Shown piece by piece: positions 44,340 to 53,616 of a stretch of DNA of 64,000 bases (within the stretch, counting starts at the first letter, position 1; every line of letters starts with the position of its first letter). A model generated the notes under the pieces. That model saw only the letters and a list, made by a program, of their open reading frames with translations, made no database searches and was not told the DNA's origin. The position numbers and the translations under genes were made by a program. Source of the DNA: Nitrosopumilaceae archaeon (GTDB taxonomy: Archaea > Thermoproteota > Nitrososphaeria > Nitrososphaerales > Nitrosopumilaceae); assembly GCA_028279545.1 (NCBI GenBank), contig JANQNN010000012.1:104262-168261 (forward strand). The letters are read 5' to 3'.

Positions 44340-45965
44340 CTAGATTTTTACAAACTTTCTTGCTTGATAAATTATCACAGCAGGGGCAGCAACATACAAT
44401 CCCGCATTCAAAATAATAAGACTAATTCCATATGCTAATACTTCTGCTTCAGATTCAGCATAATCTAAAACAACTAAACTAGAAAGCAAAGGAGTAATAC
44501 CAATCTTTACTGCTTCTTTAAACAATGGATTCTCTCTTTCATAATCTGCAATGGTTGGGGAAAATGAATAGTATATTTGATTAAATCCTTCCATAAACGA
44601 AGAACCGCTCTCAGTACTCATTACTTTATTATCACGAATTTCTCTCAAAAATTGAACTTGGGGTGCAAGCTCAGACCCATAGGTTGCAGTAGCAATAAGA
44701 CAACCTCCTCCATTGGATTTGTCTATTGCTTCACAATTTCCATTAACAAGTTGGGTTCCAGGTCCGCATTCTCCAATTTGGGGTTCTTCTACTTTGGGTT
44801 CTTCTAATCCAACTGCCTCATAAATTGAATCATACTCTGGGAAATTATCATCAAACCACTCCTTGTAGGTTGGTTCATTGTTGTATCTTTCAACGTAGTA
44901 CTGAGGGTCCTCATTTGGATCAACAAAAGCTGCAATTGGTTTAACTTCTTCTAATCCAACTGCCTCATAAATTGAATCATACTCTGGGAAATTATCATCA
45001 AACCACTCCTTGTAGGTTGGTTCGTTGTTGTACCTGTCAACATAATGTTGAGGATCCTTGTTAGGATCTACAAATGACGCAATTGGTTTAACTGTCTTTA
45101 ATCCAACTGCTTGATGAATTGAATCATACTCTGGGAAATTATCATCAAACCACTCCTTGTAGGTTGGTTCATTGTTGTACCTGTCAACATAATGTTGTGG
45201 ATCTTTGTTAGGATCTACAAATGAGGCAATCCCTAGTTCCTTTGGACTTGTTGGTTCCTTTGGTTCAACTGGAGGTTCTTGAGTTGGAGTAGTTACTCCT
45301 GGATCCTTCACAGTGATGGTAATAGATTCAGTATCTTTTTGTGCTCCTTTTTCAACTACAATATCAAAATTATACTGAACACCGTTTGCATTTCCCTGGG
45401 TTGCAGTTGGTGTCCAAACAAATTGGCCTGTTTTACTATTTATTGAGGCACCCTCAGGAGGATTTTTTTCTAAACTAAAAAACAGATCATCTAGTGAACT
45501 ATCAGTTACATCAACAGTAAAGGAAAGGGTTTTTCCCTCTGTTATGGTTTGATCTGATATGGTTTTTAGTGAAAGGACAAAGTCAGCCTTTTCAAAGACT
45601 TTGTTTCCATCATATTGTAATAGAATAGATATACCCTCGTCTTGGTTTTGATCACCAGTAAAGGCAGTAGCATTGTAGGTTCCACTAAATTTGAAAAATT
45701 TACTTACTTCTCTTGGAATTGTAGAAAAGGTCCCATCCGCATCTGAGGAGGGATCTGATACCATGTCAATATAATTTCCCCCCGGTCCACGAATTACCAC
45801 AAAAACTGATTTTTTTCCTGCATCTTCTACGCCAGTAAAAACAATGGACTCTTCATCTGTGTAAAAGGCCTTTTCTAATCCAACTGAGTTTACTGCTGCA
45901 TGGGCTGGAAAAATCATCAAGGTAACAAGCGAAAAAACAGAAAATACTAACAAATTCTTACGCAT
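44340..45965 (-). CDS. Exported protein with Ig-like domain, three DPNKDP repeats and CFI-box C-terminus
   Basis: A 541-residue exported protein with a signal peptide ending AHAAV (about residue 24). An MG2-like or Ig-like N-terminal domain (SVGLEKAFYTDEESIVFTGV) is followed by a cadherin-like Ig domain (GQFVWTPTATQGN...FDIVVEKGAQKDTESITI), also found in the gene at 41061. Three DPNKDP repeats (about 245-390), CLIATATYGS near 420, and a membrane span plus basic tail (YQARKFVKI) follow. It lies 108 bases upstream of the larger paralogue with the same orientation. Probably a surface protein; the partner is unknown. Confidence 0.82.
   Translation of the reverse strand: MRKNLLVFSVFSLVTLMIFPAHAAVNSVGLEKAFYTDEESIVFTGVEDAGKKSVFVVIRGPGGNYIDMVSDPSSDADGTFSTIPREVSKFFKFSGTYNATAFTGDQNQDEGISILLQYDGNKVFEKADFVLSLKTISDQTITEGKTLSFTVDVTDSSLDDLFFSLEKNPPEGASINSKTGQFVWTPTATQGNANGVQYNFDIVVEKGAQKDTESITITVKDPGVTTPTQEPPVEPKEPTSPKELGIASFVDPNKDPQHYVDRYNNEPTYKEWFDDNFPEYDSIHQAVGLKTVKPIASFVDPNKDPQHYVDRYNNEPTYKEWFDDNFPEYDSIYEAVGLEEVKPIAAFVDPNEDPQYYVERYNNEPTYKEWFDDNFPEYDSIYEAVGLEEPKVEEPQIGECGPGTQLVNGNCEAIDKSNGGGCLIATATYGSELAPQVQFLREIRDNKVMSTESGSSFMEGFNQIYYSFSPTIADYERENPLFKEAVKIGITPLLSSLVVLDYAESEAEVLAYGISLIILNAGLYVAAPAVIIYQARKFVKI
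44521..44702 (-). repeat. 182-bp near-identical repeat, copy B (partner at 41254)
   Basis: This encodes the same CFI-box core as 41254-41435, with roughly 97 percent identity by eye. The two copies are 3.1 kb apart in direct orientation, so recombination between them would delete the region that separates them. Confidence 0.9.
44805..45240 (-). repeat. Tandem DPNKDP-type repeats (3 copies)
   Basis: Three tandem units of about 49 codons, each with FVDPNKDPQHYVDRYNNEP or a close variant, YKEWFDDNFPEYDSI and AVGL. Most of each unit is identical to the next at the DNA level. They sit between the Ig-like domain and the CFI box, as in the paralogue at 41061. Confidence 0.88.
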
Positions 45966-46042
45966 GATAATGTGTAGAAATTTTCGTTTTTAAAAAACGC
46001 GTATAACTTCTTCTATTGAATTAGTAAGAAAAATTCACAAAA

Positions 46043-46459
46043 TTAGAGGTCTAAAAGAAATCTCATAAAAACACCATTATTTTGCTCAATCTTCATTTCA
46101 TGAAATGTTGGGGCTTTAATTTCCACCTTGAAGTTGTGTTTTTTAAATTCAAGTGGCTCCCCAAATGCCTTGGCCTGAATTTTATATCCGTCGTTTTGTG
46201 TAATATTAAATTCAATTCTTCTAATTGCAAATCCTTCAGTAATTAAAATAAAACTAATCTCCTCAAGCCAGCTGAAAAGTAAATAATCAAGATTCTTTCC
46301 TTGAGCTGAAAATTCTTTTTGTTCTTTTTCTTCTACCTTATCTTGGTCTAGTGTGATGTTTATTACAGCATCTGCTGTAACTGAAAATGCCTCTTTGAGA
46401 TCCTTTGCTTTAACTTCAATGAAAGCGTCAGTTGTATGATCCAAAAATTTGAAACTCAA
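46043..46459 (-). CDS. Archease
   Basis: A 138-residue protein that helps the RNA ligase RtcB turn over and load guanylate in tRNA splicing. Metal-binding acids appear in FLDHTTDA (D7, D11) and at the C-terminal end (GVFMRFLLDL). The family signature LLFSWLEEISFILITEGF is present. The rtcB gene is not next to it here. Length is normal. Confidence 0.93.
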   Translation of the reverse strand: MSFKFLDHTTDAFIEVKAKDLKEAFSVTADAVINITLDQDKVEEKEQKEFSAQGKNLDYLLFSWLEEISFILITEGFAIRRIEFNITQNDGYKIQAKAFGEPLEFKKHNFKVEIKAPTFHEMKIEQNNGVFMRFLLDL

Positions 46460-46570
46460 TTATTATTTTTTAATCTACTGATTATTAATTTAGATGCTCA
46501 AAATACCTGTAAACAAATTTTTTATTCGAATCTTTTAAAACAATAAACCTGGTTGGTATGTAAGGAAATA

Positions 46571-46879
46571 ATGTTTTATTCAATAAAAGCACAATTTATC
46601 GAAGAAAAAATGAAGGAGTTTTATCAAAAACTAACCGACGGGACCATAGAAAATCAAAAACCTGATGGAAATGAAATCCTCAGCTCAATGAAACGAGCAA
46701 AAATAATGTCACCTGGAACAATTCAATGGTCAGAAATGTGTTTTTGTCCTACGCCATTAAAGCATGAACGCCAAACTGTATATGACAAATTTTTTTCAAA
46801 CATGGAAATTTTAACCATTGATGGGTACAAAGAGTTTGAGGGGGCGTCTTTTTTTGAATATTTGTCTAAACTTGAATGA
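46571..46879 (+). CDS. Small hypothetical protein
   Basis: I start at ATG 46571 (MFYSIKAQFIEEKMKEF, 102 residues), which has AAGGAA seven bases upstream; an ATG six codons earlier is possible. It is a soluble alpha/beta protein with MSPGTIQWSEMCFCPTPLKHERQ in the middle. No domain is recognised. It stands alone before the DedA gene. Confidence 0.65.
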   Translation: MFYSIKAQFIEEKMKEFYQKLTDGTIENQKPDGNEILSSMKRAKIMSPGTIQWSEMCFCPTPLKHERQTVYDKFFSNMEILTIDGYKEFEGASFFEYLSKLE

Positions 46880-46935
46880 AAATATTGCTTCTCAAATATG
46901 TAAAGTAATTAATCGGTACCCTTTTTGAGATTTTA

Positions 46936-47463
46936 TTGGAACCTTTTGATTCTTTTTTAATATGGATTAGTGAATTTCTTGCCGATCACCTCTATGAGGG
47001 AGTTTTTTTAGCAGCATTGCTTGAAACAATTGTACCTCCGATTCCCACCTTAGCTGTTTTTCCAACTGCGGGATTTTTAGCATCCCAACAAGGCTTGTCA
47101 CTTTTTGGATTAATTCCATTGATAATTTTAGGGGCAATTGGCGCTACTATTGGTACTACTGCAATTTACTTAATTGCTCTAAAACTTGGGAGAACAATTC
47201 TGTTAAGATATCTTAAATTTTTAAAAATTTCAGAAAAAAAACTTGAACGAGTTGAAGTCTGGTTTGAAAAATATGGTGACAAGGCAGTATTTTTAGGCCG
47301 AATGGTTCCTGTTATGAGAGAAATGATTTCAGTTCCTGCAGGCTTGCTTAAAATGAAAATTCCCAAGTTTGTTTTGTTTACATTCTCAGGCTCACTAATC
47401 TGGTCAACTGGAACTATTCTGGCAGGGTATTATTTTGGCGCAGGTTTGGAATTTATTATTTAG
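46936..47463 (+). CDS. DedA/VTT-family membrane protein
   Basis: A 175-residue protein with TTG start. It has the DedA pattern: an amphipathic re-entrant helix (GVFLAALLETIVPPIPTLAVFP), further spans, then FLGRMVPVMREMISVPAGLLKM, where the arginines and PAG are conserved. DedA proteins scramble or transport polyprenyl and phospholipids or act in ion homeostasis. It overlaps the convergent PQQ-enzyme gene by eight bases. The lipid partner in archaea is not established. Confidence 0.9.
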   Translation: MEPFDSFLIWISEFLADHLYEGVFLAALLETIVPPIPTLAVFPTAGFLASQQGLSLFGLIPLIILGAIGATIGTTAIYLIALKLGRTILLRYLKFLKISEKKLERVEVWFEKYGDKAVFLGRMVPVMREMISVPAGLLKMKIPKFVLFTFSGSLIWSTGTILAGYYFGAGLEFII

Positions 47464-48793
47464 AATCTAAATCGATTATTTTTTGTTGAATTAGATACTT
47501 TAGTGCATTGAGCAACTCGTCTTCAGAAACTTTGTCTTGGGAATACCACACAAAAATTTCTTTTATCCATTGAGGAATTTTTTGCTCTGGAATGTCGATT
47601 TCTTCAACAAATGTTTCTCCACTCTTTGTTTCACATTGTCGTGGTTGTGATTTCAAAATGGGATTTCCAGCTGCAACACAATCTTCAAAACTTTTAATTT
47701 CATTTAAGGGAACGATACGAAGTATTCTATCATCATTTTCATCTGAAGAACCTCTTCCATCTTGATTGCTTGTTAAAACATAGAGGTATCCATCAGGACC
47801 AGTTGAAACATCTCGTAGTCTTCCAAAATCACCTGTAAACAATTTTTCGTGTGATATTACTTTGTTGTTCTCTAAATCAAAATCAAACATGTGCAAATGA
47901 GTTCCGCGAAGTGTTGCCGCAAAATATTTTCCAGTCCACTGTGGAATTTTATCACCATAATAAAATCCAGCACCAGATGGAGCCCATGTATCATCTCCTG
48001 AATGCAATAGCGGAGTAACAAGACCTTCCATTGTTTCAGAACCTATAATTTCAGGCCATCCATAATTTGCTCCAGGAACAATCACATTAATTTCATCATG
48101 GGCTCTAACACCTCCACCACCAGAAGGTCCATGTTCAGTAGCTACAAGATTTCCTACACTATCCCAATCTAGACCTTGAGGGTTTCTATGTCCATATGAA
48201 TAGATTGGAGAATTAGAAAAAGGATTATCATCAGGAATAGTTCCATCTGAGTTTATACGAAGAATTTTTCCTGCAACGTTACTCAATTCTTGAGCAAGTC
48301 GTCCATTGCCAGCATCTCCGGTTGTGATGTATAGTTTTCCATCAGGACCAAACTTTATTCTTCCACCATCATGAGTAGGTCCACCCGGAATGTCATCGAT
48401 AATCACTTTATCTTGTTTTAAAATAAGATCAGAGACTACATAGCGAATAACTTTGTTTTTAATTTCTGAATTTTCATGATATGTAAAATAAAGATAGAGA
48501 TAATGATTTTCGGAATATTTTGGGTCCAAAGTCATACCTAAAAGGCCTCCTTCATTTCTGCCAACTTCAAGTGACAATACTGGTTGCTCTAGGACCTTTC
48601 CATCTTGTATTGCCCTAAGTTGTCCTGTTCGTTCGGTAAAAAATATCGTCCCCTCAGGAGTCCATACTATAGACCAAGGTATGTCCAAGTATTCAGCAAC
48701 TGTCTCAACCTTTACGCCCAAATCTGGATATTCTTGAGCATAAGCTAATGGAATAAATGAAAAAATTGCAATTATAAAGATAATTTCTTTCAT
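47456..48793 (-). CDS. Exported PQQ-dependent sugar dehydrogenase-like protein with P.W-ISD.E module
   Basis: A 445-residue exported protein with a signal peptide ending AYAQE (about residue 19). The six-bladed soluble glucose/sorbosone dehydrogenase propeller has EGGLLGMTLDP, GPTHDGGRIKFGPDGKLYITTGD, GHRNPQGL and EHGPSGGGG, covering the catalytic His and calcium/PQQ site. A short Cys-containing segment (DCVAAGNPILKSQPRQC) and the module IPQWIKEIFVWYSQDKVSEDEL close the protein. PQQ synthesis genes are not in this window, so the cofactor and substrate are open. Confidence 0.87.
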   Translation of the reverse strand: MKEIIFIIAIFSFIPLAYAQEYPDLGVKVETVAEYLDIPWSIVWTPEGTIFFTERTGQLRAIQDGKVLEQPVLSLEVGRNEGGLLGMTLDPKYSENHYLYLYFTYHENSEIKNKVIRYVVSDLILKQDKVIIDDIPGGPTHDGGRIKFGPDGKLYITTGDAGNGRLAQELSNVAGKILRINSDGTIPDDNPFSNSPIYSYGHRNPQGLDWDSVGNLVATEHGPSGGGGVRAHDEINVIVPGANYGWPEIIGSETMEGLVTPLLHSGDDTWAPSGAGFYYGDKIPQWTGKYFAATLRGTHLHMFDFDLENNKVISHEKLFTGDFGRLRDVSTGPDGYLYVLTSNQDGRGSSDENDDRILRIVPLNEIKSFEDCVAAGNPILKSQPRQCETKSGETFVEEIDIPEQKIPQWIKEIFVWYSQDKVSEDELLNALKYLIQQKIIDLDSK

Positions 48794-48829
48794 CGATTAA
48801 TCTAAAAATTGTTTTACAATAAAGGTTTC

Positions 48830-49543
48830 CTACTTTGTTAATCTTTTTGCCCTCGAAAACACTGCAGACCACTCTTTCCACGTTAGTCTACCAGTTTGAG
48901 TATTTTGCTTTGATGGATGGTAAGATGTTAAAATTTTGATTGTACCATATTCAAATAGCTTATTGTGACCAAATTTTCCTGGTTTTTGATTTACTAATTT
49001 ACACGTTGCATCATATGCAATTTTTCCAAGACACAAAATTACTGTAATATTTTTTAAAATTTCAAATTCTTGCTGTAAATAACCAAAACAAGTCTCTAGC
49101 TCTTCTTTTGTTGGTTTGTTTTGCGGAGGGGCACATCTTACCGCAGCTGTAATGTAAGCATTAGAGAGAACAAGTCCGTCGTCTTTACTTAAACTAGAGG
49201 AAATGGATGAGAATCCTTTTTTGTACATTATCTTTGCCAGCCAGTCTCCAGAGGAATCACCTGTAAACATTCTTCCTGTTCTGTTTCCCCCATGAGCAGC
49301 TGGTGCAAGACCAACTATCAATAATTTTGCTTTAATATCTCCAAATCCTGAAAGGGGTCTACCGTAATAATTCTCATTTGCAAATCGTCTAACTTTATTT
49401 TTTGCCACATCTCTGATATATTGAGATAATCTTGGGCATTTGGTACAATTTTTTATTTTTTTATTTAGAGCCAAAATTTTGGTCAATGAAAAAATTTGTT
49501 TAATTGTAAATAATAAAGATCCTTCCCTGTCCTTTAATTTCAA
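48830..49543 (-). CDS. Uracil-DNA glycosylase, family 5 (UDGb)
   Basis: A 237-residue repair enzyme that removes uracil, and in family 5 also hypoxanthine, from DNA. The motif GLAPAAHGGNRTGRMFTGD (78-96) and the C-terminal YHPSKQNTQTGRLT are diagnostic of UDGb. The [4Fe-4S] ligands are C33, C36, C137 and C152. Motif 1 lacks the polar Asp/Asn used by other UDG families, normal for this one. The start is TTG at 49543. Confidence 0.95.
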   Translation of the reverse strand: MKLKDREGSLLFTIKQIFSLTKILALNKKIKNCTKCPRLSQYIRDVAKNKVRRFANENYYGRPLSGFGDIKAKLLIVGLAPAAHGGNRTGRMFTGDSSGDWLAKIMYKKGFSSISSSLSKDDGLVLSNAYITAAVRCAPPQNKPTKEELETCFGYLQQEFEILKNITVILCLGKIAYDATCKLVNQKPGKFGHNKLFEYGTIKILTSYHPSKQNTQTGRLTWKEWSAVFSRAKRLTK

Positions 49544-49748
49544 ATTTTAAGGTCAACTAGAATTTTAAATTGAACTCAAAAATGCATTTTTTCAAATAAT
49601 TCTGTATTAAAAAAAAATTACAGTTAGCCAGCTTTATTAAAAATATTCTCAAAAATTTACTTGGGCGTAAGAGAGTGCAAAAGGAATATTGTTCATTTTA
49701 CTTTAGGATTTGTATTAATTTTCAATTTACACCACTGGAGAGCAAAAA

Positions 49749-49997
49749 ATGATAAGTAAATTGGACATTAAGCGAATGCCTTTTACATTTATTTTTGGTC
49801 CTATCTTTTTGGTCTTTCTAATAGGTGTAGTAGCAATTACCTATGGGGAATTTCTGGAAGAAAAGGAATTCATTTTAGGACTCTCATGTACTGAATTGGA
49901 AACCTATGCACAAAACCAAGAGTTTGAATCTAAACTTTATTTTGGAAATGAAGCATACCTTAGCCTTGCCCAAGAGCGATATTCCAGTGTTTGCTAA
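49749..49997 (+). CDS. Small single-span membrane protein
   Basis: An 82-residue protein with one membrane span (about 12-33, TFIFGPIFLVFLIGVVAITYG) and an outer or inner domain with two cysteines (LSCTELETYA and SSVC at the end). A GGAGAG ribosome site stands at 49738. A pairing of the two cysteines is possible. It occupies an otherwise plain stretch. Function unknown. Confidence 0.6.
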   Translation: MISKLDIKRMPFTFIFGPIFLVFLIGVVAITYGEFLEEKEFILGLSCTELETYAQNQEFESKLYFGNEAYLSLAQERYSSVC

Positions 49998-50049
49998 TTA
50001 TTTTTAGTCAAAAAAATTCTCTTGAAAATAATTCAAGGGAGTGGATTTG

Positions 50050-50364
50050 TTATCCACGTCCCGCTGCAGCATATTTTCCTTGGCGGCTTTTTATAAAAAA
50101 CGTTGCAGAGATTCCGCCAAAAATTCCGGTGGATAAAATTAGTGCGCCTAAAACACCATCAGCTGCAAACAATGGAGTTCCAGATCCCGATTTTGGATTT
50201 TCATTTGCAATTACAACCTTGTCTTTAGCTAATTGTAAAAAATCATCTAGTCCAGTTTGTTTCTCAGCTGTAATATATTGTGCAAATGCAACATTGCCAA
50301 CAGAAGGAAATATCAATAGACTAAACATTACTCCTGCTACAATGATTATTTTTTTTCCAGTCAT
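50050..50364 (-). CDS. Small exported membrane-anchored protein sharing the anchor of the HTH regulator
   Basis: A 104-residue protein with a signal peptide (1-29, VAFAQ), about 25 residues outside, and the segment LQLAKDKVVIANENPKSGSGTP followed by F66 and a membrane span (68-91, ending FFIKS). The stretch from this point aligns with the end of the adjacent HTH regulator (LELQDRVLETQANPASGSGTP, FGGLAAFFFIKS). It therefore looks like the regulator's outer loop and second span made as a separate protein. It may pair with or compete for the regulator in the membrane, which is inference. Confidence 0.7.
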   Translation of the reverse strand: MTGKKIIIVAGVMFSLLIFPSVGNVAFAQYITAEKQTGLDDFLQLAKDKVVIANENPKSGSGTPLFAADGVLGALILSTGIFGGISATFFIKSRQGKYAAAGRG

Positions 50365-50426
50365 TAATTTAATTACGTAATTTTCGAATAAAGGCTTTGA
50401 TGAAATTTGATTTTTACTAAAAATTT

Positions 50427-51239
50427 TTAAATTATTTGTTTTTGTTTTGACTGTTTTATTGATTTAATAAAAAAGAAAGCAGCCAACCCTCCAAAAATAA
50501 TTGCAATAATAACTAATGAAATAGCTATATCTCCTACATCAAAAACAGGAGTTCCAGATCCTGAAGCTGGATTTGCTTGTGTTTCTAAAACTCTATCTTG
50601 AAGTTCTAAGGCCTCTTCTAATCTGTATTCTGATTCTGGGTCAGCCGATGGTATAGTAGCTGGAGATACTTCTTCTGATTTTGCTGAAACATCTTGAGCA
50701 GATTCTTCCATTGCTGCTTGAAAACCTTCATCTATTTCTTGGGAACTTGTTAGCTGAGTTTCGCTACCTGATCCTGGTTGAATTGAAATTTGATTTTTTT
50801 GTTGAAATAAAGACAAAGACATAAGACCTGAAATTCCTGCAGCAATTCCAAAGCCAGCAATTTTGTAGATATTTTTAAAAGAACGAACTAAAAGCTTGCT
50901 TTCTTTAGTTTTTTCAGAATACTTTGGAGGAACAATTACCATGCTAAATTTAGATGCAGAATAAAATTTCATATCTTGGGATTTTGAATTTTTTTCAACC
51001 TTTGTGACCCTAACTACACCTAAATCTTGTAATTTTATAATATGATATTTTACTAATTGCAATGAAATACCTGTTCTTTCAGAAATTTGAAGTGCTGTCA
51101 ATTCCTCATTGAATAATAGTTGTAAAATTGACCTGCTTGAATCATTTGTTAAAAGTTCTCCAAATGATTTAATCTTGTCATCATCAGTTGCCATTATTTT
51201 GATCTTTTCTGTAATTTCGTCTTTATTTTCCTCAGACAT
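50427..51239 (-). CDS. Membrane-bound winged-helix regulator
   Basis: A 270-residue protein; I start at MSEENKDEITEKIK rather than an upstream in-frame ATG with 27 unlike residues. The N-terminal HTH is ArsR-like (RSILQLLFNEELTALQISER, GISLQLVKYHIIKLQDLGVV). Membrane span 1 lies at 125-145, an outer acidic, serine- and glutamine-rich loop at 146-235 and span 2 at 237-258. The HTH is thus cytoplasmic and the loop extracellular, a one-component transmembrane design. The loop end (NPASGSGTPVF, 223-233) recurs in the 104-residue neighbour. A beta-propeller gene is divergent, 120 bases away. Confidence 0.85.
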   Translation of the reverse strand: MSEENKDEITEKIKIMATDDDKIKSFGELLTNDSSRSILQLLFNEELTALQISERTGISLQLVKYHIIKLQDLGVVRVTKVEKNSKSQDMKFYSASKFSMVIVPPKYSEKTKESKLLVRSFKNIYKIAGFGIAAGISGLMSLSLFQQKNQISIQPGSGSETQLTSSQEIDEGFQAAMEESAQDVSAKSEEVSPATIPSADPESEYRLEEALELQDRVLETQANPASGSGTPVFDVGDIAISLVIIAIIFGGLAAFFFIKSIKQSKQKQII

Positions 51240-51359
51240 TTGGATTTTATTTATCAGAAGTATGTGATAATTGTTTGGTAAAATTGCAATTTCACTTAAC
51301 CTTTTATTCTCATAGGACAAACAGTAGTAACTGTCAAAAGATAGTTCTGATAAAAAGAG

Positions 51360-53612
51360 ATGAAAAATATGAGTTTGAAAATAATCCTTCCAATTGCTGT
51401 GATTGTATCTGTGCTAGCAACTGCAGGAATAATGTATTCCATAGGATTTGATAATCAACCTGAAGTTACCACTACACCTCCATCTCCTGAAGTTACGTCT
51501 ACTCCACCAAGCCCTGAAGTAGTTTATGTTGAAAAAACATATTCTGAATTTTTTGAAGGGACACAAGATATTAGAAAAATTTCATCTGAATCTGAACTAA
51601 GAGATATTTTAACAGCATATAGTATCTTGGAGGGAGGGTATAGTGATCCCCGAATTTTCCGCGATGGTGGTTTTATGGGACTTGAAGAAACAATGGAACT
51701 TGCAATCGAACCCATGGCAGAACCTTCAATTGCATTAGATAGTGACTTTGCTAAAGCCGAATCAGGATCCAGTGGGCCAGACTATTCGACAACAAATGTT
51801 CAAGTAAAAAACGTAGATGAGCCAGACTATTTGAAAAATGATTCAAAATATGTATACATTGTTTCTGAAAACACACTTTCAATAATAGACGCATATCCTG
51901 CTGAATCTGCAAAACTTGTTCTCAAAATTGCACTTGATATTGAATCAAGGTATATTCAAAATATGTTCTTAAACGAAGATCGTTTAGTTATTTTTTACAA
52001 TGGGCAAAGCCAAGATGAGATAATTCCACAATTTGACTTTATTCCAAGACCCTCCTACAATCCTGTAACACATGCATTGATAGTAGATGTAACTGACAAG
52101 GAAAACCCCGAAATTCTCAAAGACTATACTATTGATGGCCACTTTAGCGATGCAAGAATGATTGAAAATTATGTTTACTTTGTAACAAACAATCACATCG
52201 ACTATCAATACCCCAGACTTCCAATCATTATGGAAGGATCAGAAACCATTATGGTTCCTGAGGCATTTTACTTTGATAATATGGAGAGATTTTCAAATTT
52301 CAATACTCTAACAGCAATTGATATTTTTGGTGATAAAATAAACTCTGAAACTTTCCTAATGGGGTATAGTGGAACAATTTATGTATCTGAGAACAATTTT
52401 TACATAACTTACCAGCAAAATTATCACTATGGATATGACGAAGACTCTGCTAGAGAAAGATTCTTTGATGTCGTAGTTCCTCTACTTCCAAAAGATGTTA
52501 GAGATAAAATAACTGAAATTCAAAGCGATACTTCGCTTAATCCTTCAAGCGAATGGAGAGCAATTTCTGATGTCATACAAGAGTCTTATAACAACATGGA
52601 TAAGAACCAAAAAGAAGAATTATTTGATAAAATCCGTGAGGCCTTATCAGAATATGATGCTAAAATTCAAGAAGATACCCGCAAGACAATCATTCATAAG
52701 ATTTCAATAGATGAGGATAATTTAGAATATATCGCAAAGGGTTCAGTTCCTGGAAGACTACTCAATCAATTTTCAATGGATGAACACAATGGAAAATTTA
52801 GAATTGCCACAACTTTAGAATACTATATACAATATGAAGGAACGATTCGCTCAAATGCAGTTTATGTTCTAGATGAAAATCTTGAAATTCTTGGTGGCTT
52901 AAATGAGATTGCACCTGATGAGAGTATCTTTTCTGCGAGATTCATGGGTGATAGACTTTATCTTGTAACCTTCCAGCAAATCGATCCCTTCTTTGTAATT
53001 GACTTGTCATCAGATAAACCAAAAATTTTGGGAGAACTAAAAATCCCAGGATTTTCAAATTATTTACATCCATATGATGATGAATATGTAATTGGTGTGG
53101 GCAGAGATACTAAAGAAATTGGCAACGACAGAGTACAGCAACTTGGGGTTAAAGTTGCACTTTTTGATGTATCAAATGTAAGTGATCCTAGAGTTGTTGA
53201 TGACTTTATTATTGGTGATTCTTCTACTCATTCAGAAGCCCTTCATAATCACAAAGCTTTCTTCTTTGACAAGAAGAAAAATATCCTATCTATTCCAATA
53301 AGCAGTGATGTTGATTCCTTGGATAACATTTCAGGTGCAAAAATAATAGCACCTGACTGGAATCGTTGGAATGGATTTTACATATTGGGAATGAACCCTG
53401 AAGATGGTATTAATCTCAAAGGAACCATAACTCATAGTGAGAATGATACCAATTACTATGGTATGGGAAATTCTAGGACTTTTTACATTGAAGAAGTCTT
53501 GTACACAACATCAGATAGATACCTAAAGATGAATTTTATCAATAATTTAGAAGAAATTAATTCCATTAAACTAGAAAATACAGGTAAATTCATCGATTAC
53601 CTTGAAGGATAG
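51360..53612 (+). CDS. Exported beta-propeller domain protein
   Basis: A 750-residue protein. An N-terminal anchor or signal (residues 6-26) is followed by a proline-threonine linker (TTPPSPEVTSTPPSPEVVYV). The main domain opens with YSTTNVQVKNVDEPDYLKND, the signature of the secreted C-terminal beta-propeller family (PF09826 as I recall). WD-like blades follow, with FKIATTLEYY-type strands and ISNDRVQQLGVKVALFDV. A helical insert (about 380-440) interrupts the propeller. It is divergent from the membrane HTH regulator and could be its target. The ligand is unknown. Confidence 0.85.
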   Translation: MKNMSLKIILPIAVIVSVLATAGIMYSIGFDNQPEVTTTPPSPEVTSTPPSPEVVYVEKTYSEFFEGTQDIRKISSESELRDILTAYSILEGGYSDPRIFRDGGFMGLEETMELAIEPMAEPSIALDSDFAKAESGSSGPDYSTTNVQVKNVDEPDYLKNDSKYVYIVSENTLSIIDAYPAESAKLVLKIALDIESRYIQNMFLNEDRLVIFYNGQSQDEIIPQFDFIPRPSYNPVTHALIVDVTDKENPEILKDYTIDGHFSDARMIENYVYFVTNNHIDYQYPRLPIIMEGSETIMVPEAFYFDNMERFSNFNTLTAIDIFGDKINSETFLMGYSGTIYVSENNFYITYQQNYHYGYDEDSARERFFDVVVPLLPKDVRDKITEIQSDTSLNPSSEWRAISDVIQESYNNMDKNQKEELFDKIREALSEYDAKIQEDTRKTIIHKISIDEDNLEYIAKGSVPGRLLNQFSMDEHNGKFRIATTLEYYIQYEGTIRSNAVYVLDENLEILGGLNEIAPDESIFSARFMGDRLYLVTFQQIDPFFVIDLSSDKPKILGELKIPGFSNYLHPYDDEYVIGVGRDTKEIGNDRVQQLGVKVALFDVSNVSDPRVVDDFIIGDSSTHSEALHNHKAFFFDKKKNILSIPISSDVDSLDNISGAKIIAPDWNRWNGFYILGMNPEDGINLKGTITHSENDTNYYGMGNSRTFYIEEVLYTTSDRYLKMNFINNLEEINSIKLENTGKFIDYLEG

Positions 53613-53616
53613 TTTT

